A program made the position numbers and the translations under genes. Positions 32,733-41,841 of a stretch of DNA of 64,000 nt are shown here, piece after piece. This DNA comes from Thermohalobaculum sp039030715 (GTDB taxonomy: Bacteria; Pseudomonadota; Alphaproteobacteria; Rhodobacterales; Rhodobacteraceae): assembly GCA_039030715.1 (NCBI GenBank), contig JBCCDU010000007.1:1-64000 (forward strand), written 5' to 3'. The notes beneath the pieces are model-generated. The model was given only the letters and a program-made list of their open reading frames with translations, did no database searches and had not been told where the DNA came from. Within the stretch, counting starts at the first letter, position 1. Each line of letters opens with the position of its first letter.

Positions 32733-34939
32733 CACGATGGTTGCTAGCATGGGCGTTGCTGGCAGGCCTGGTCGTGGGCGCGGTTCTGACCGTCGAGCCG
32801 CGATCCGACGCCGCCAGCATCTTCGGTGCCGAGCGTTCGGGGGCAGATCTGCTCGACACGGTCGAGGGGCGCGGGCTGACCATCGCCATTGTCTCGCCTG
32901 ATCGGGCAGCGCGCAATCAAGTCGCGCTGGAGATCGCCGAGGCTTTGCGTAACGATCCGATGATTGCCGATGTCGCCGCCGGACCAGCGGCACCGAGCGC
33001 GGAGGTGTTGGACTGGCTCTGGCAACACCGCTTCCGGCTGACGCCGCCCGGTGCGGAGGATCTGACCCCCGATGCCATGGCTGCGCGGCTTCTCGACGCT
33101 CAGGCGGCACTCACCCGGGCCGAGGGGCTGGTCATCGCCCCCTATCTGCTGCGCGATCCCACAGGCAGCTTTCAGCGACTTTTGTCGAAGCTCTCAAGCC
33201 CAGGGCAGGGCGTGCAGCAAAGTGGCGGTGTCTGGCAGGCGCGCGACGGCAGCGCCGCTCTGATCTTCGCCAGGCTGGCGGACCGGCCCTATGATATTGC
33301 CGCGACGGGCGATCTGACCGTGCGGATCCGGGGGATGGCGGCGCAGAGCGATCTGCGCGCCATCGTCATTGGTCCGCGTGCGGTGGCGGCGGATATCTCC
33401 CGCCAGACGGAGCGGGCGGCGGTCTGGGCGAGTGGTCTGGCGGGGGCGCTGCTGCTCGGCTGGCTCTGTCTGGTGCTGCGCCGACCGCAGGCGGTTCTCG
33501 TCTGTCTGTTGCCACTGGCGATCGGCTTTGCGGCGGCGGCTTTGACGGTGCAGCTCGCTTTCAGCTCGGTCCACGTGCTGGCGCTGGGTTTTGGCGGGGC
33601 GCTGATGGGGCTCGCCATCGACTACCCGCTGCATCTGCTCAGCCATCCGAGGGAGGTACGACAGCGCGCACGGCGTCTGGTGCTGCTGGGAGCTGGGACG
33701 ACCGCGATTGCGTTTCTTTCGCTGACCGGGGCGGGCCTGCCGGCCTTCGCCGAGATCGGCGTTTTCGTTGCGACCGGCCTGCTGAGCGCCGCCCTGACCA
33801 CGCGTCTGTTGTTGAGCGACACCGTGGCACCTGTCCGCCCGCTGCGGTTCGAGCGGCTGCTTTGGCATCTGCCCTACAAGCCATTGCTGGCGGCGATTCT
33901 TGCGGGTTTGGGGATTTCGCTGGTCGTGACCTTTGAGACTGGCGATGACCGGCTGGTCGCGCTTCCCGGCGCCGTCGAAGACGATCTGCACGCGCTGCGC
34001 AGCATGCTAACCCTTCCCTCCGGCCGTTATCGCCTGACGGTAGAGGGCGCGAGCGCCGAGGAGGTCTTGCAGCGTCAACGGGCACTGTTACCCGTTCTGG
34101 ATCAGATGCGGGTTGATGAGGTGATCGGTGGATTTCAGATGCTGGGTCAGGTCCTTGCACCCGTCAGTCAACAGCAGGATCTTGCTCTCCCAGACCGTGG
34201 CACCTTCGTCGCAATCGCTGAGCAGGCTCTGCGGAACGCTGACATGGCTCCTGACTTTGCCGAAGCGCTGGGGGCGGATTACTTGGCTGCGATCCAGGCG
34301 CCCGTCGTTGTGCCGGACGACCTGCGCCAGTTGGGGGTGACGCGCGGGCTGGCAGCGCGGCTGGGACCGGGCGGTGCCGGTTGGATCGAAGCCGTCGCGC
34401 TCTATGACACCGCTTTGCCAGACAAGCTGGCGAACTATCTGGCGGAGGCGTCAGTCCCCGGCGTTTCTTTCCTGGACACGCGTCAGTCGCTGTCAAGCGA
34501 CCTGGCGGAGTTGAAAGCGCGCGTCCTGCAATGGCTGGCCATTGGGGCTGTACTGGCATTCGGCTTTTTGGCGCTGGTCAGCGCCAGGCCGCGTGACAGT
34601 ATAGCTATTGCGCTGTCTTGCGCCGGGGCGCTGGGGCTGACGATGCTGGTGCTGCTCATCGCCACGGGGCCGTTGGGGGTCTTTCAGATCATGGCGCTGA
34701 TACTGGTCGTCGGTATCGGTGTCGATTATGGGATCTTCCTGACACTTGGGGGGGAGGAGCGCGTCGATGCCGCGCGCTCCTGCGGCCTTTGCGCCGTCTC
34801 GACCCTCCTGGCCTTTGGCGTCATGGCATTTTCCTCGGCGCCCGTTCTGGCGGAGATCGGTTTGACGGTTTCGCTGGGTGTGATCGCCATGCTAGGGCTT
34901 CATCTCGCCCATCCGCGCCTTGGATCCGTGCCCAGATGA
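32729..34939 (+). CDS. MMPL-family exporter of the aryl-polyene cluster
   Basis: 736 residues, RND/MMPL type: an N-terminal helix (TRWLLAWALLAGLVVGAVL), a periplasmic domain, five or six helices around 225-400 and 590-730 with GGALMGLAIDYPLHLLSHP and VGIGVDYGIFLTLGG, the repeated GhxhDY motifs of the family. COG4258 'predicted exporter', a constant component of these clusters that sends the polyene lipid to the outer membrane. Starts inside the preceding stop (ATGA) and is followed by the ketosynthase with the same overlap. Confidence 0.9.
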   Translation: MTRWLLAWALLAGLVVGAVLTVEPRSDAASIFGAERSGADLLDTVEGRGLTIAIVSPDRAARNQVALEIAEALRNDPMIADVAAGPAAPSAEVLDWLWQHRFRLTPPGAEDLTPDAMAARLLDAQAALTRAEGLVIAPYLLRDPTGSFQRLLSKLSSPGQGVQQSGGVWQARDGSAALIFARLADRPYDIAATGDLTVRIRGMAAQSDLRAIVIGPRAVAADISRQTERAAVWASGLAGALLLGWLCLVLRRPQAVLVCLLPLAIGFAAAALTVQLAFSSVHVLALGFGGALMGLAIDYPLHLLSHPREVRQRARRLVLLGAGTTAIAFLSLTGAGLPAFAEIGVFVATGLLSAALTTRLLLSDTVAPVRPLRFERLLWHLPYKPLLAAILAGLGISLVVTFETGDDRLVALPGAVEDDLHALRSMLTLPSGRYRLTVEGASAEEVLQRQRALLPVLDQMRVDEVIGGFQMLGQVLAPVSQQQDLALPDRGTFVAIAEQALRNADMAPDFAEALGADYLAAIQAPVVVPDDLRQLGVTRGLAARLGPGGAGWIEAVALYDTALPDKLANYLAEASVPGVSFLDTRQSLSSDLAELKARVLQWLAIGAVLAFGFLALVSARPRDSIAIALSCAGALGLTMLVLLIATGPLGVFQIMALILVVGIGVDYGIFLTLGGEERVDAARSCGLCAVSTLLAFGVMAFSSAPVLAEIGLTVSLGVIAMLGLHLAHPRLGSVPR

Positions 34940-36123
34940 TCAAATCCCCCAACGCTGATATCCGGATTACCGCCACCTCGTTGGTGAGTTGCCTTGGCGC
35001 GGGGCGTGCGGCCCATCTCGGCGCGATGATCGACGGGCGGTCGGGTCTCGCCCCATGCGATTACGGTGATCTGGCGTTCTCCTGTCATATTGGGCGGGTC
35101 GCGGGGCTTGAGGATCTGACCTTTCCAGTAACTCACACCGCCTTTGACAACCGCGCGACACGGCTGGCATTGGCGGGGCTGGAAGTTGACGGTTTCGCCG
35201 ATGCGGTGCAGACGATGCGGGCCCGCTGGGGGGCTGCGCGTTGCGGGGTGGTGCTGGGCACCTCGACCTCTGGCGTTGAACTGCTGGAGCAGGCTTATCG
35301 CAGCCGGCCCGCGGATCAGCCTCTGCCCTCCGGTTACTCGTTGCGCCACCACAACGATCATCAGGCGGTGACGGCGTTCCTGCAGGATCTGCTGGGGCTG
35401 GAGGGGCCATCCTATACGATTTCGACCGCCTGTTCCTCCTCGGCCAAGGCGATTGTGGATGCGGTCCAACTGGTGCGCGCAGGTGTCTGCGATGCTGTGC
35501 TGGCGGGGGGCGTCGACAGCCTCTGCCTCACCTCGCTGAACGGTTTCGAGGCGCTGCAACTGGTGTCTCGCCAACCCTGCCGCCCCTGCGATGCGGCGCG
35601 CGACGGGCTTTCGATTGGCGAGGGAGCGGCTTTTCTGATCGTCGAACGTGCCGAGGACGGAGCAAGCTTGGCCGGGATGGGCGAAAGCTCGGACGGGATC
35701 AACATGTCCACGCCACCGGAGGACGGGGCAGGGGCGGCCCAGGCCATGCGGGCGGCGCTGGCAGATGCCGGGCTTCAGCCGTCCGATATAGGCTATGTGA
35801 ACCTGCACGGCACCGCGACGCCGATCAACGATACGGCGGAGGCTGCGGCAGTGTCGGCGGTTATGGGAGACGAAGTTCCCGTCTCGTCGCTGAAAGGCGC
35901 CATCGGGCACACCTTGGGTGCTGCGGGCGCGTTGGAGGCAGTGATGTGCCTGCACGCGATGGAAGAGGGGATCGTACCCGGCAATATCGGGCTGGAGACC
36001 CTGGACCCGCAAATCCAATGTCGGATCCTGGCGCGGATGGAACACGCGCCCATCCGGCATGCGATCACCAATGCCTTCGGCTTCGGCGGCAACAATTGCG
36101 CCCTTTTGCTAAGCCGCTCATGA
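34936..36123 (+). CDS. Beta-ketoacyl-ACP synthase (chain elongation)
   Basis: 395 residues. Catalytic triad present: Cys166 in STACSSSAKAI, His in LHGTATPINDT (about 285) and His in GAIGHTLGAAGA (about 322). Condenses ACP-bound polyene intermediates with malonyl-ACP. Start overlaps the exporter stop. Only one complete ketosynthase is in this cluster, while the E. coli-type clusters have two. Confidence 0.9.
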   Translation: MIKSPNADIRITATSLVSCLGAGRAAHLGAMIDGRSGLAPCDYGDLAFSCHIGRVAGLEDLTFPVTHTAFDNRATRLALAGLEVDGFADAVQTMRARWGAARCGVVLGTSTSGVELLEQAYRSRPADQPLPSGYSLRHHNDHQAVTAFLQDLLGLEGPSYTISTACSSSAKAIVDAVQLVRAGVCDAVLAGGVDSLCLTSLNGFEALQLVSRQPCRPCDAARDGLSIGEGAAFLIVERAEDGASLAGMGESSDGINMSTPPEDGAGAAQAMRAALADAGLQPSDIGYVNLHGTATPINDTAEAAAVSAVMGDEVPVSSLKGAIGHTLGAAGALEAVMCLHAMEEGIVPGNIGLETLDPQIQCRILARMEHAPIRHAITNAFGFGGNNCALLLSRS

Positions 36124-36902
36124 GGTTCACCGCCTATATCGACGCACTGGGCTTCGCGGCGCCCGGGATCGCGGATTTCGGCGCACTGGGCAAGCGCTTG
36201 CAAGGCGGCATCTGGGCGGCGGAACCTTGGGAGCCCGCCCCCGGCTGCCTGGCGCCCCGGCAGGCCAAGCGCCTGAGCCCCGCGATCCGACTGGCGTTGC
36301 TGGTGGGCGAGGCCGTGGGCCCGGCATTGGGCGAGGACGCTGCCTGGGTCTTCGCGTCCTCCGTCGGAGAGGGCGAGACACTGAACGTGATCCTCTCGGC
36401 CCTTTGCGAACCGGACATGATGATCCAGCCTTTGCGCTTTCAGAACGCGGTCCACAATGCAGCGGCCGGGCAATGGAGCATTGCGGCGGGCATCAAGGGT
36501 CCGATGACCAGTATCGCGGCCTATGACCAGACCTTCGGAGCAGGCCTGCTGAAGGCGCTGCTGCAGGCGAGGCTGGAGGATCGGCCGGTTGGCCTTGTGC
36601 TCTACGACGCGCCGATCCCAGTGCCGCTGGATGAGAAGCGGCCCTTGGGCGTTCCGATGGGGGCTGCGCTTGCTCTGTCGCCGCGCCAGGGCGCGAGTTC
36701 GCGCGCAGTGCTAAAGGTCGAAGTCACGACAGGCGATGCGACCGAACCGAGGAGCGAGGCTGCCAAGGCGTTGTCTGCGACTGGAAACCCGGTGGCGGCT
36801 GTGCTGCCGCTTTACGAAGTCATAGCCTCGCGCATGTCCGGGTCTGTGATGATTGCCCAGCACGGGGGTGCTGCGTTGCGCTGCGAGGTCGAATGTCTGT
36901 GA
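36120..36902 (+). CDS. Ketosynthase-like protein lacking catalytic residues (CLF-like partner)
   Basis: 260 residues, short ketosynthase-related N-terminal domain (PF13723-like). The block that should hold the active-site Cys reads GPMTSIAAYDQTFGAGLL and no HGT or GHT motif exists. Proteins like this pair with the cluster's ketosynthase and help set chain length, by analogy with chain-length factors. ATG overlaps the ketosynthase stop and its end overlaps the next gene by ten bases. Confidence 0.75.
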   Translation: MRFTAYIDALGFAAPGIADFGALGKRLQGGIWAAEPWEPAPGCLAPRQAKRLSPAIRLALLVGEAVGPALGEDAAWVFASSVGEGETLNVILSALCEPDMMIQPLRFQNAVHNAAAGQWSIAAGIKGPMTSIAAYDQTFGAGLLKALLQARLEDRPVGLVLYDAPIPVPLDEKRPLGVPMGAALALSPRQGASSRAVLKVEVTTGDATEPRSEAAKALSATGNPVAAVLPLYEVIASRMSGSVMIAQHGGAALRCEVECL

Positions 36903-37321
36903 CCGAGGATGCACTCGCCCGGATGCCGCACAAGGGCACGATGCTGCTGATCGAGCGGGTGGAGCGAATGGAAGCTGGCCGGATAAGCTGCCTTGCGCGG
37001 GATCATTGCACGCCTGATTATCCATTGCGCGTCGGTTCACGGTTGATGAGCGTTGCCTTGGTCGAGTTGGGCGCCCAGGCCGCAGCCGCCCACGCGTCGG
37101 TCCACGGCATCGCGGGGGCGCATACCGGTCTGCTATTGTCCTTGCGCGGGGTCGAGGTGCTGCTGGCCGAGGCGGATGGCATCGCTGCCCCTCTCGCAAT
37201 CGAGGCGGGGCGGATCGAAACCACTGAAGCCGGGGCGCATTACCGGTTCACGATCGAGGGAGAAGGCCGCAAAATGCTGAAGGGCGAAGCGATGCTGAGC
37301 ATGCAGGCGGTGGGTCGATGA
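36893..37321 (+). CDS. Second hot-dog dehydratase of the aryl-polyene type (COG4706-like)
   Basis: 142 residues. MPHKGTMLLIERVERM has the conserved 'MPHxGxMLLIDRV' block of these dehydratases. No FabZ-type HFPG motif, so it should act as a heterodimer with the 31006 protein. Overlaps the upstream and downstream genes. Confidence 0.8.
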   Translation: MSVTEDALARMPHKGTMLLIERVERMEAGRISCLARDHCTPDYPLRVGSRLMSVALVELGAQAAAAHASVHGIAGAHTGLLLSLRGVEVLLAEADGIAAPLAIEAGRIETTEAGAHYRFTIEGEGRKMLKGEAMLSMQAVGR

Positions 37322-38031
37322 AGCGGGCGCTGGTTACTGGCGGGGCAAGCCCGATCGGCGCCGCGATTGCGGCGGAACTGGGCGAAGCGGGCATCCATGT
37401 GATCGTCCACGCGAATACCAGCCGCGATGCCGCCGAAGCCGTCGCCTCGCGGATCCGCGAGACGGGCGGCAGCGCCGAGGTGCTGATCGCCGACCTGACC
37501 GATCCTGCGGCTGAGGAAACGCTGGCCACCCTGGCCGAAGACCCGGTTCAGATCCTCGTCCACAATGCCGGTCTACAACGCGACATGCCCTTCGCGGCGA
37601 TGGAACGCGAGGACTGGACACGCGTGATCGATGTCAATCTCAACAGCTTTTTCACCGCGCTGCGCCCGCTAATCATGCCGATGATGCGCAGCCGCTGGGG
37701 CCGGATCGTTGCGATCTCCTCGCTGACGGCGGTCCGGGGCAATCGGGGACAGACCAACTATGCCGCGGCCAAGGGGGGATTGCTGCCGCTGTCCAAGTCG
37801 CTGACGCGGGAATATGGCTCTCGCGGGATCACCGCCAATGTGATCGCGCCCGGCGTGATCGACACGCCGGAGACGCGCGCCTTGGACAATTTCGAAGACC
37901 TGATCCGCTTTTCACCAGCCGGAAGGGCGGGGCACCCCGGCGAGGTTGCGGCATTGACGGCCTTTCTTGTCTCGGAAAAAGCTGCATATCTTTCCGGGCA
38001 ACTGATTTGTCTTGATGGAGGCAGCAGCTAG
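37318..38031 (+). CDS. 3-oxoacyl-ACP reductase, SDR family (FabG-like)
   Basis: 237 residues. TGGASPIG NAD(P)-binding motif, NAG (HNAGLQ), ISSLTA and the YxxxK in TNYAAAKGG. Reduces the beta-keto group during polyene synthesis. ATG overlaps the preceding stop by four bases (ATGA at 37318). Confidence 0.92.
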   Translation: MKRALVTGGASPIGAAIAAELGEAGIHVIVHANTSRDAAEAVASRIRETGGSAEVLIADLTDPAAEETLATLAEDPVQILVHNAGLQRDMPFAAMEREDWTRVIDVNLNSFFTALRPLIMPMMRSRWGRIVAISSLTAVRGNRGQTNYAAAKGGLLPLSKSLTREYGSRGITANVIAPGVIDTPETRALDNFEDLIRFSPAGRAGHPGEVAALTAFLVSEKAAYLSGQLICLDGGSS

Positions 38032-38034
38032 CCC

Positions 38035-39327
38035 ATGACCCTTGCACAACCGATCGAAACGCAGGCGGGCACCGTCAAACCCGAAACCTGCGATGTGTTC
38101 ATCCTTGGCGGTGGGCCGGGTGGCGCGGCGACTGCCATTCGCCTGGCCGAGGCCGGTCTGAACGTGGTGATGGCGGAGAAGGCCCGTCACCCGCGCTTCC
38201 ATATCGGCGAGTCGCTTTTGCCGCATACCCTGCCTATGCTGGAGCGGCTGGGCGTGCTGGACCGTGCGCGCGCCATCGGGGTCCACAAGTCCGGGGCGGA
38301 GTTTATCAGCGAGGACGGCAAGCTGAACCCAGTGTTCAACTTCAGCCGCGCGCTCTGCGATGGGCCCGGCCATGCTTATCAGGTGCGCCGCCAGGACTTC
38401 GACAAGCTGTTGTTCGACCGGGCGGCCGAAGTGGGCGCGATGACGATGGAGGAGACCACGGCCACGATCCTCTCCTGCGACGACGAGATGGCGGTGATCC
38501 AGACCGATAACGCCGAGGGGGAGACGCGGATCTTTCAGGCACAGTTTCTGGTCGATGCTTCGGGCCGGTCGACTGTGACGGCCAAGATGCGGGCCGAGAA
38601 GTCGCCGGACCCGCGCAACACCTCCGCCGCCATCTTCGGTCATTTCCGGAATGTTCCCCGGGCAGAGGGCGAGCGCGGTGGCAACATCCGCATCCATCTG
38701 ACCACACCCGGCTGGATGTGGCAGATTCCGCTGCAGAACGGCATCACCTCCATCGGCATGGTGGCGCCCGGAGATCACATGGCCAAGCGCGATTGCGGGA
38801 TCGAGGAGTTCTTTCGTGCCCATTGTGCCAAACATCCCGACATCTCCGCCCTTATAGAGGGTGCGGAATTGACTGGAGAGCTGCGCGCCACTGGCAACTT
38901 CTCCTACCGGGCAGCGCAGGCGGTGGGGCCTGGCCATATCAAGGTGGGCGATGCGTTTGGCTTCATCGACCCAGTCTTCTCGACCGGTGTACACTTGGCG
39001 CTGAACAGCGCGAACGAGGCGGCGGACGCGCTGCTGGCGGCGCGTGCCAATCCTGGCCGGCGCGATGCACTGATGGCCAAGTACGACCGCCATATCAAAA
39101 AGCGCCTCGATTATGTATCCTGGTTTATCTACCGCATTCACGACCCGGCATTTCGCGAGATGCTCTTGAACCCGCGCAACATCCTCGGTATCGAGCAGGC
39201 CGTGATTTCGCTGCTTGCGGGCGATTTCCGGAAAGATCTGCGGATCCGCTCACGGATCTGGGTTTTTAAGTTGCTGCGATACGCGGTCGAGAAGCGTCAG
39301 GCCGCCAGGGGATACGAGCATGCGTGA
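38035..39327 (+). CDS. Flavin-dependent oxidoreductase with halogenase WxWxIP motif
   Basis: 430 residues. FAD fingerprint VFILGGGPGGAATAIRLAEAG (residues 21-41; nucleotide-binding GGGPGG 25-30), FHIGESLLPHTLP, a lysine followed by SGAE (Lys85) at the place of the catalytic lysine of flavin halogenases, and WMWQIP at residues 227-232 (nt 38713-38730), the diagnostic WxWxIP of flavin-dependent halogenases. GDAFGFIDPVFSTGVHLAL is the second flavin-contact region. Such enzymes halogenate phenolic rings; xanthomonadins, related pigments, are brominated. An oxidoreductase without halogenation is possible because WxWxIP occurs in some related proteins. Confidence 0.75.
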   Translation: MTLAQPIETQAGTVKPETCDVFILGGGPGGAATAIRLAEAGLNVVMAEKARHPRFHIGESLLPHTLPMLERLGVLDRARAIGVHKSGAEFISEDGKLNPVFNFSRALCDGPGHAYQVRRQDFDKLLFDRAAEVGAMTMEETTATILSCDDEMAVIQTDNAEGETRIFQAQFLVDASGRSTVTAKMRAEKSPDPRNTSAAIFGHFRNVPRAEGERGGNIRIHLTTPGWMWQIPLQNGITSIGMVAPGDHMAKRDCGIEEFFRAHCAKHPDISALIEGAELTGELRATGNFSYRAAQAVGPGHIKVGDAFGFIDPVFSTGVHLALNSANEAADALLAARANPGRRDALMAKYDRHIKKRLDYVSWFIYRIHDPAFREMLLNPRNILGIEQAVISLLAGDFRKDLRIRSRIWVFKLLRYAVEKRQAARGYEHA

Positions 39328-39607
39328 CGAGGTGGGACCGGGGGTCGACAAGGCGCTGCGCCTAGAGGTGGCAGCGCTGATCGTGGATACTCTGGTCCTG
39401 GAAGACGTGACGGCCGAGGAGATCGTGCCGGACGAGCCGCTTTTCGGCGATGGGTTAGGGCTCGACTCCATCGACGCTCTGGAGCTTGCCTTTGCCATTG
39501 CCAAGACCTACGGCTTCAAGCTGCGCTCGGACGACCAGCGCAACCGCGATATCTTCGCCTCGCTGAACGCGCTGAGCGCTCATATCGCTGAAAACAGGAC
39601 CAAGTGA
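39320..39607 (+). CDS. Acyl carrier protein
   Basis: 95 residues, with the phosphopantetheine Ser50 in GLGLDSIDALELAFAI. Overlaps the flavin protein's stop by eight bases. It is the only carrier protein visible in the cluster, whereas classical aryl polyene clusters carry two. Confidence 0.85.
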   Translation: MRDEVGPGVDKALRLEVAALIVDTLVLEDVTAEEIVPDEPLFGDGLGLDSIDALELAFAIAKTYGFKLRSDDQRNRDIFASLNALSAHIAENRTK

Positions 39608-40257
39608 GGCGTCTGGGTCGGATGCCGGGGTATCTGATCTTGTTGGGTCTGGCGGCTGGCTCTGTCGCGCTCTGGCTGAACATTTTGCCTGTCCAGATCT
39701 TCGATTGGATTTTCGCGATCGTGATGGTCGCGACCTGCTGGGGGATTCTGCCGCGCGCGGGCGTGCCGCGCGTCGTGGCGCCCCCCCTGGCATTCGCGAT
39801 TGTCGGCGCCGTGGTTCTGGCGCAATGGTTCGAGCCCGAGATCCGGATCGCGCCCTATATGGCGATCTTCATTGTGAATATCGCGATGGGGTCAATCTTC
39901 GCCCGTGGCCTGTTGCCGGGGCGTGAGCCGATCCTGATGCAAGTGATCGAACTGATGAACCTGGACAAGGGCCAGGGCGCGGGCTTCACGCCTGTCTTCC
40001 GGCGCTTTGTGCGGGGGCAGTGTGCCCTCTGGGCCGTGCTGGGCTTCGCATCCGGGTTTCTGGGCGGCGCGGCGATGCTGCTGCCCGCCACACGCGGGGT
40101 CTTGGACCCGGCGATCAGCGCGCTGCTGCTGGGGCAACTCGCGTGGTTCGTGCTGTCGCATCACTATGCTTCTTGGCGCTATGGCCGGTCCGAGCGGTGG
40201 CTGATGACAATGAAGGTGATGAGCCGACCGGCCACCTGGTCCGCGCTGAAGATCTGA
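39604..40257 (+). CDS. COG4648-like membrane protein of aryl polyene clusters
   Basis: 217 residues from a GTG at 39604 overlapping the ACP stop (ATG at 39622 also possible). About five helices (YLILLGLAAGSVALWL, IFDWIFAIVMVATCWGIL, VAPPLAFAIVGAVVLAQWF, APYMAIFIVNIAMGSIFA, CALWAVLGFASGFLGGAAM). PLRPG-like GREPILMQVIELMNLDKGQGAGFTPVFRRFVRGQ loop is typical. Function in polyene transport or assembly not known. Confidence 0.7.
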   Translation: MRRLGRMPGYLILLGLAAGSVALWLNILPVQIFDWIFAIVMVATCWGILPRAGVPRVVAPPLAFAIVGAVVLAQWFEPEIRIAPYMAIFIVNIAMGSIFARGLLPGREPILMQVIELMNLDKGQGAGFTPVFRRFVRGQCALWAVLGFASGFLGGAAMLLPATRGVLDPAISALLLGQLAWFVLSHHYASWRYGRSERWLMTMKVMSRPATWSALKI

Positions 40258-40259
40258 CC

Positions 40260-41621
40260 ATGGTTGGTGCTGACACGCCGCTTTGTTTTGCGGCATGCGA
40301 AGGGCGAGCCAGAACATGGGCGCAGTTCGCGGGCGATGTGGCGGCGCTGTCGGTGCGGATTTCAGGTGCGCGGCATGTCTGCAACCTGTTCGAGGATCGT
40401 TACGATTTCATGGTGGGCCTTGCGGCAGCGGTCTTGAACGGTCAGCGCACGATCCTGCCCGCTGCCCGCGCGCCCGGCGCCGTCAGCGCGGCACTGCGCG
40501 AGGCCGAGAGCATCTGTCTGCTGGGCCATACAGATGCCGAGGAGACGTTCGAAGACACTGTGCCCGAGTTGGGTGGAGGCGCGGCGTCGGATCCTGCGAC
40601 ATTGCCGTCGGATCTTATGGCGGCCACTGGAGACATTGCTGTCTTCACCTCCGGCTCGACCGGCGTTCCGGTGCGCCATCTGAAGACTTGGGCCGGGCTT
40701 GCGGGCGGCGCGCGGATCACAGACGCGCTCTTCGCCCATGCCGGACTGGCGGGGCGGCGTTTTGCCATCGTGGGGACGACGCCGCATCAGCATATGTATG
40801 GGCTGGAAGCGGCGGTGTTCACGGGGTTCGAGGGGCGCTGCCTCTATCGCGGGACGGTGTTCTTCCCAGAGGATCTGATTGGCGTCGCGGCCGCAGCAGA
40901 GCGCGCGGGCTTCAAGGCTTTGGCGCTGATCAGCAGTCCCGCGCATCTGAAGTTTCTGGCGCCGGCGCTCACCGATCTGCCAATCTTCCGCATGGTGTTG
41001 TCCGCCACCGCCCCCTTGCCGCACGCCCTGGCGCAGCGGCTGGAGGCCCGGGCCGATCCCATGGCGGTGTTCGAAATCTATGGCAGTACCGAGAGCGGTA
41101 CGCTTGCCTGGCGGCGGGGGCCTGCGGACGGCGATTGGACGTTGGCTGAGGGTGTCTCGATCACCCCGGGCGAGCCTGCACCGATTGCCGACGCCTCGCA
41201 TCTGGTCGCGCCCGTGCCGCTTGGCGATGCGGTCGAGATCACAGCCAACGGGCGCCTGCGTCTACTTGGGCGCCTGGGCGACATGATCCAAGTCGCGGGC
41301 AAGCGCACCAGCCTTGGCGCGCTGAACGCCATCCTGCTGGCGGCTGCGGACTTGCAGGATGGTATCGTCCTGCGCGAGCGGACCGAGGGGGACGACATCT
41401 TGACCATCGCTGCTGTCCGCCAGGCTGCCGACCCTTTGGGTCCGCAGGCACGCCGCGCGGCCATTCGTCAACACATGGCGGCCCATACCGATCCGGTCTT
41501 CGTGCCGCGCCGGATCGAATTTATCGAAGGTTTGCCGAGAAATGCGACCGGGAAGGTCGAAGAAAAGACGCGTGCGGCAATCCTGCGCCGTATCTGCAAG
41601 GGCCAGCGGCCAGCCGAATGA
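40260..41621 (+). CDS. AMP-dependent acyl ligase (adenylation enzyme)
   Basis: 453 residues. Adenylation motifs: FTSGSTGVPV (A3), YGSTESG (A5), RLLGRLGDMIQVAGKR (A8) and a terminal PRNATGKVEEK with the A10 lysine. Short form without the large N-terminal part of acetyl-CoA synthetases. It probably activates the aromatic starter acid (such as 4-hydroxybenzoate) and loads the ACP. Last gene of the cluster. Confidence 0.85.
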   Translation: MVGADTPLCFAACEGRARTWAQFAGDVAALSVRISGARHVCNLFEDRYDFMVGLAAAVLNGQRTILPAARAPGAVSAALREAESICLLGHTDAEETFEDTVPELGGGAASDPATLPSDLMAATGDIAVFTSGSTGVPVRHLKTWAGLAGGARITDALFAHAGLAGRRFAIVGTTPHQHMYGLEAAVFTGFEGRCLYRGTVFFPEDLIGVAAAAERAGFKALALISSPAHLKFLAPALTDLPIFRMVLSATAPLPHALAQRLEARADPMAVFEIYGSTESGTLAWRRGPADGDWTLAEGVSITPGEPAPIADASHLVAPVPLGDAVEITANGRLRLLGRLGDMIQVAGKRTSLGALNAILLAAADLQDGIVLRERTEGDDILTIAAVRQAADPLGPQARRAAIRQHMAAHTDPVFVPRRIEFIEGLPRNATGKVEEKTRAAILRRICKGQRPAE

Positions 41622-41726
41622 TTCCATCACGCTTGGGCTTGATATTTTCAGGACAAGCGCCCGCATTCGAGCGAATCAATTTTTGACAATCAAGATTTGC
41701 GTCACTTCTCTGAAATAATTCACATT

Positions 41727-41742
41727 GTGGCCGTTCGGCCAC
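41727..41742 (+). terminator. Possible terminator after the aryl-polyene cluster
   Basis: GTGGCC-GTTC-GGCCAC, 6-bp stem with a 4-base loop, followed by ACTTCTTCTCTTGC. It is 106 bases after the ligase stop in an AT-rich gap. T content is modest, so confidence is limited. Confidence 0.4.
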
Positions 41743-41841
41743 TTCTTCTCTTGCTCGACCGCACCAAAATTCTTAGCATCTGCGAAACAAAAGCAAGGCC
41801 TGTGAGGCGGGCTAGTATTTGTTCGAGCTGGAGAAGTCCGT

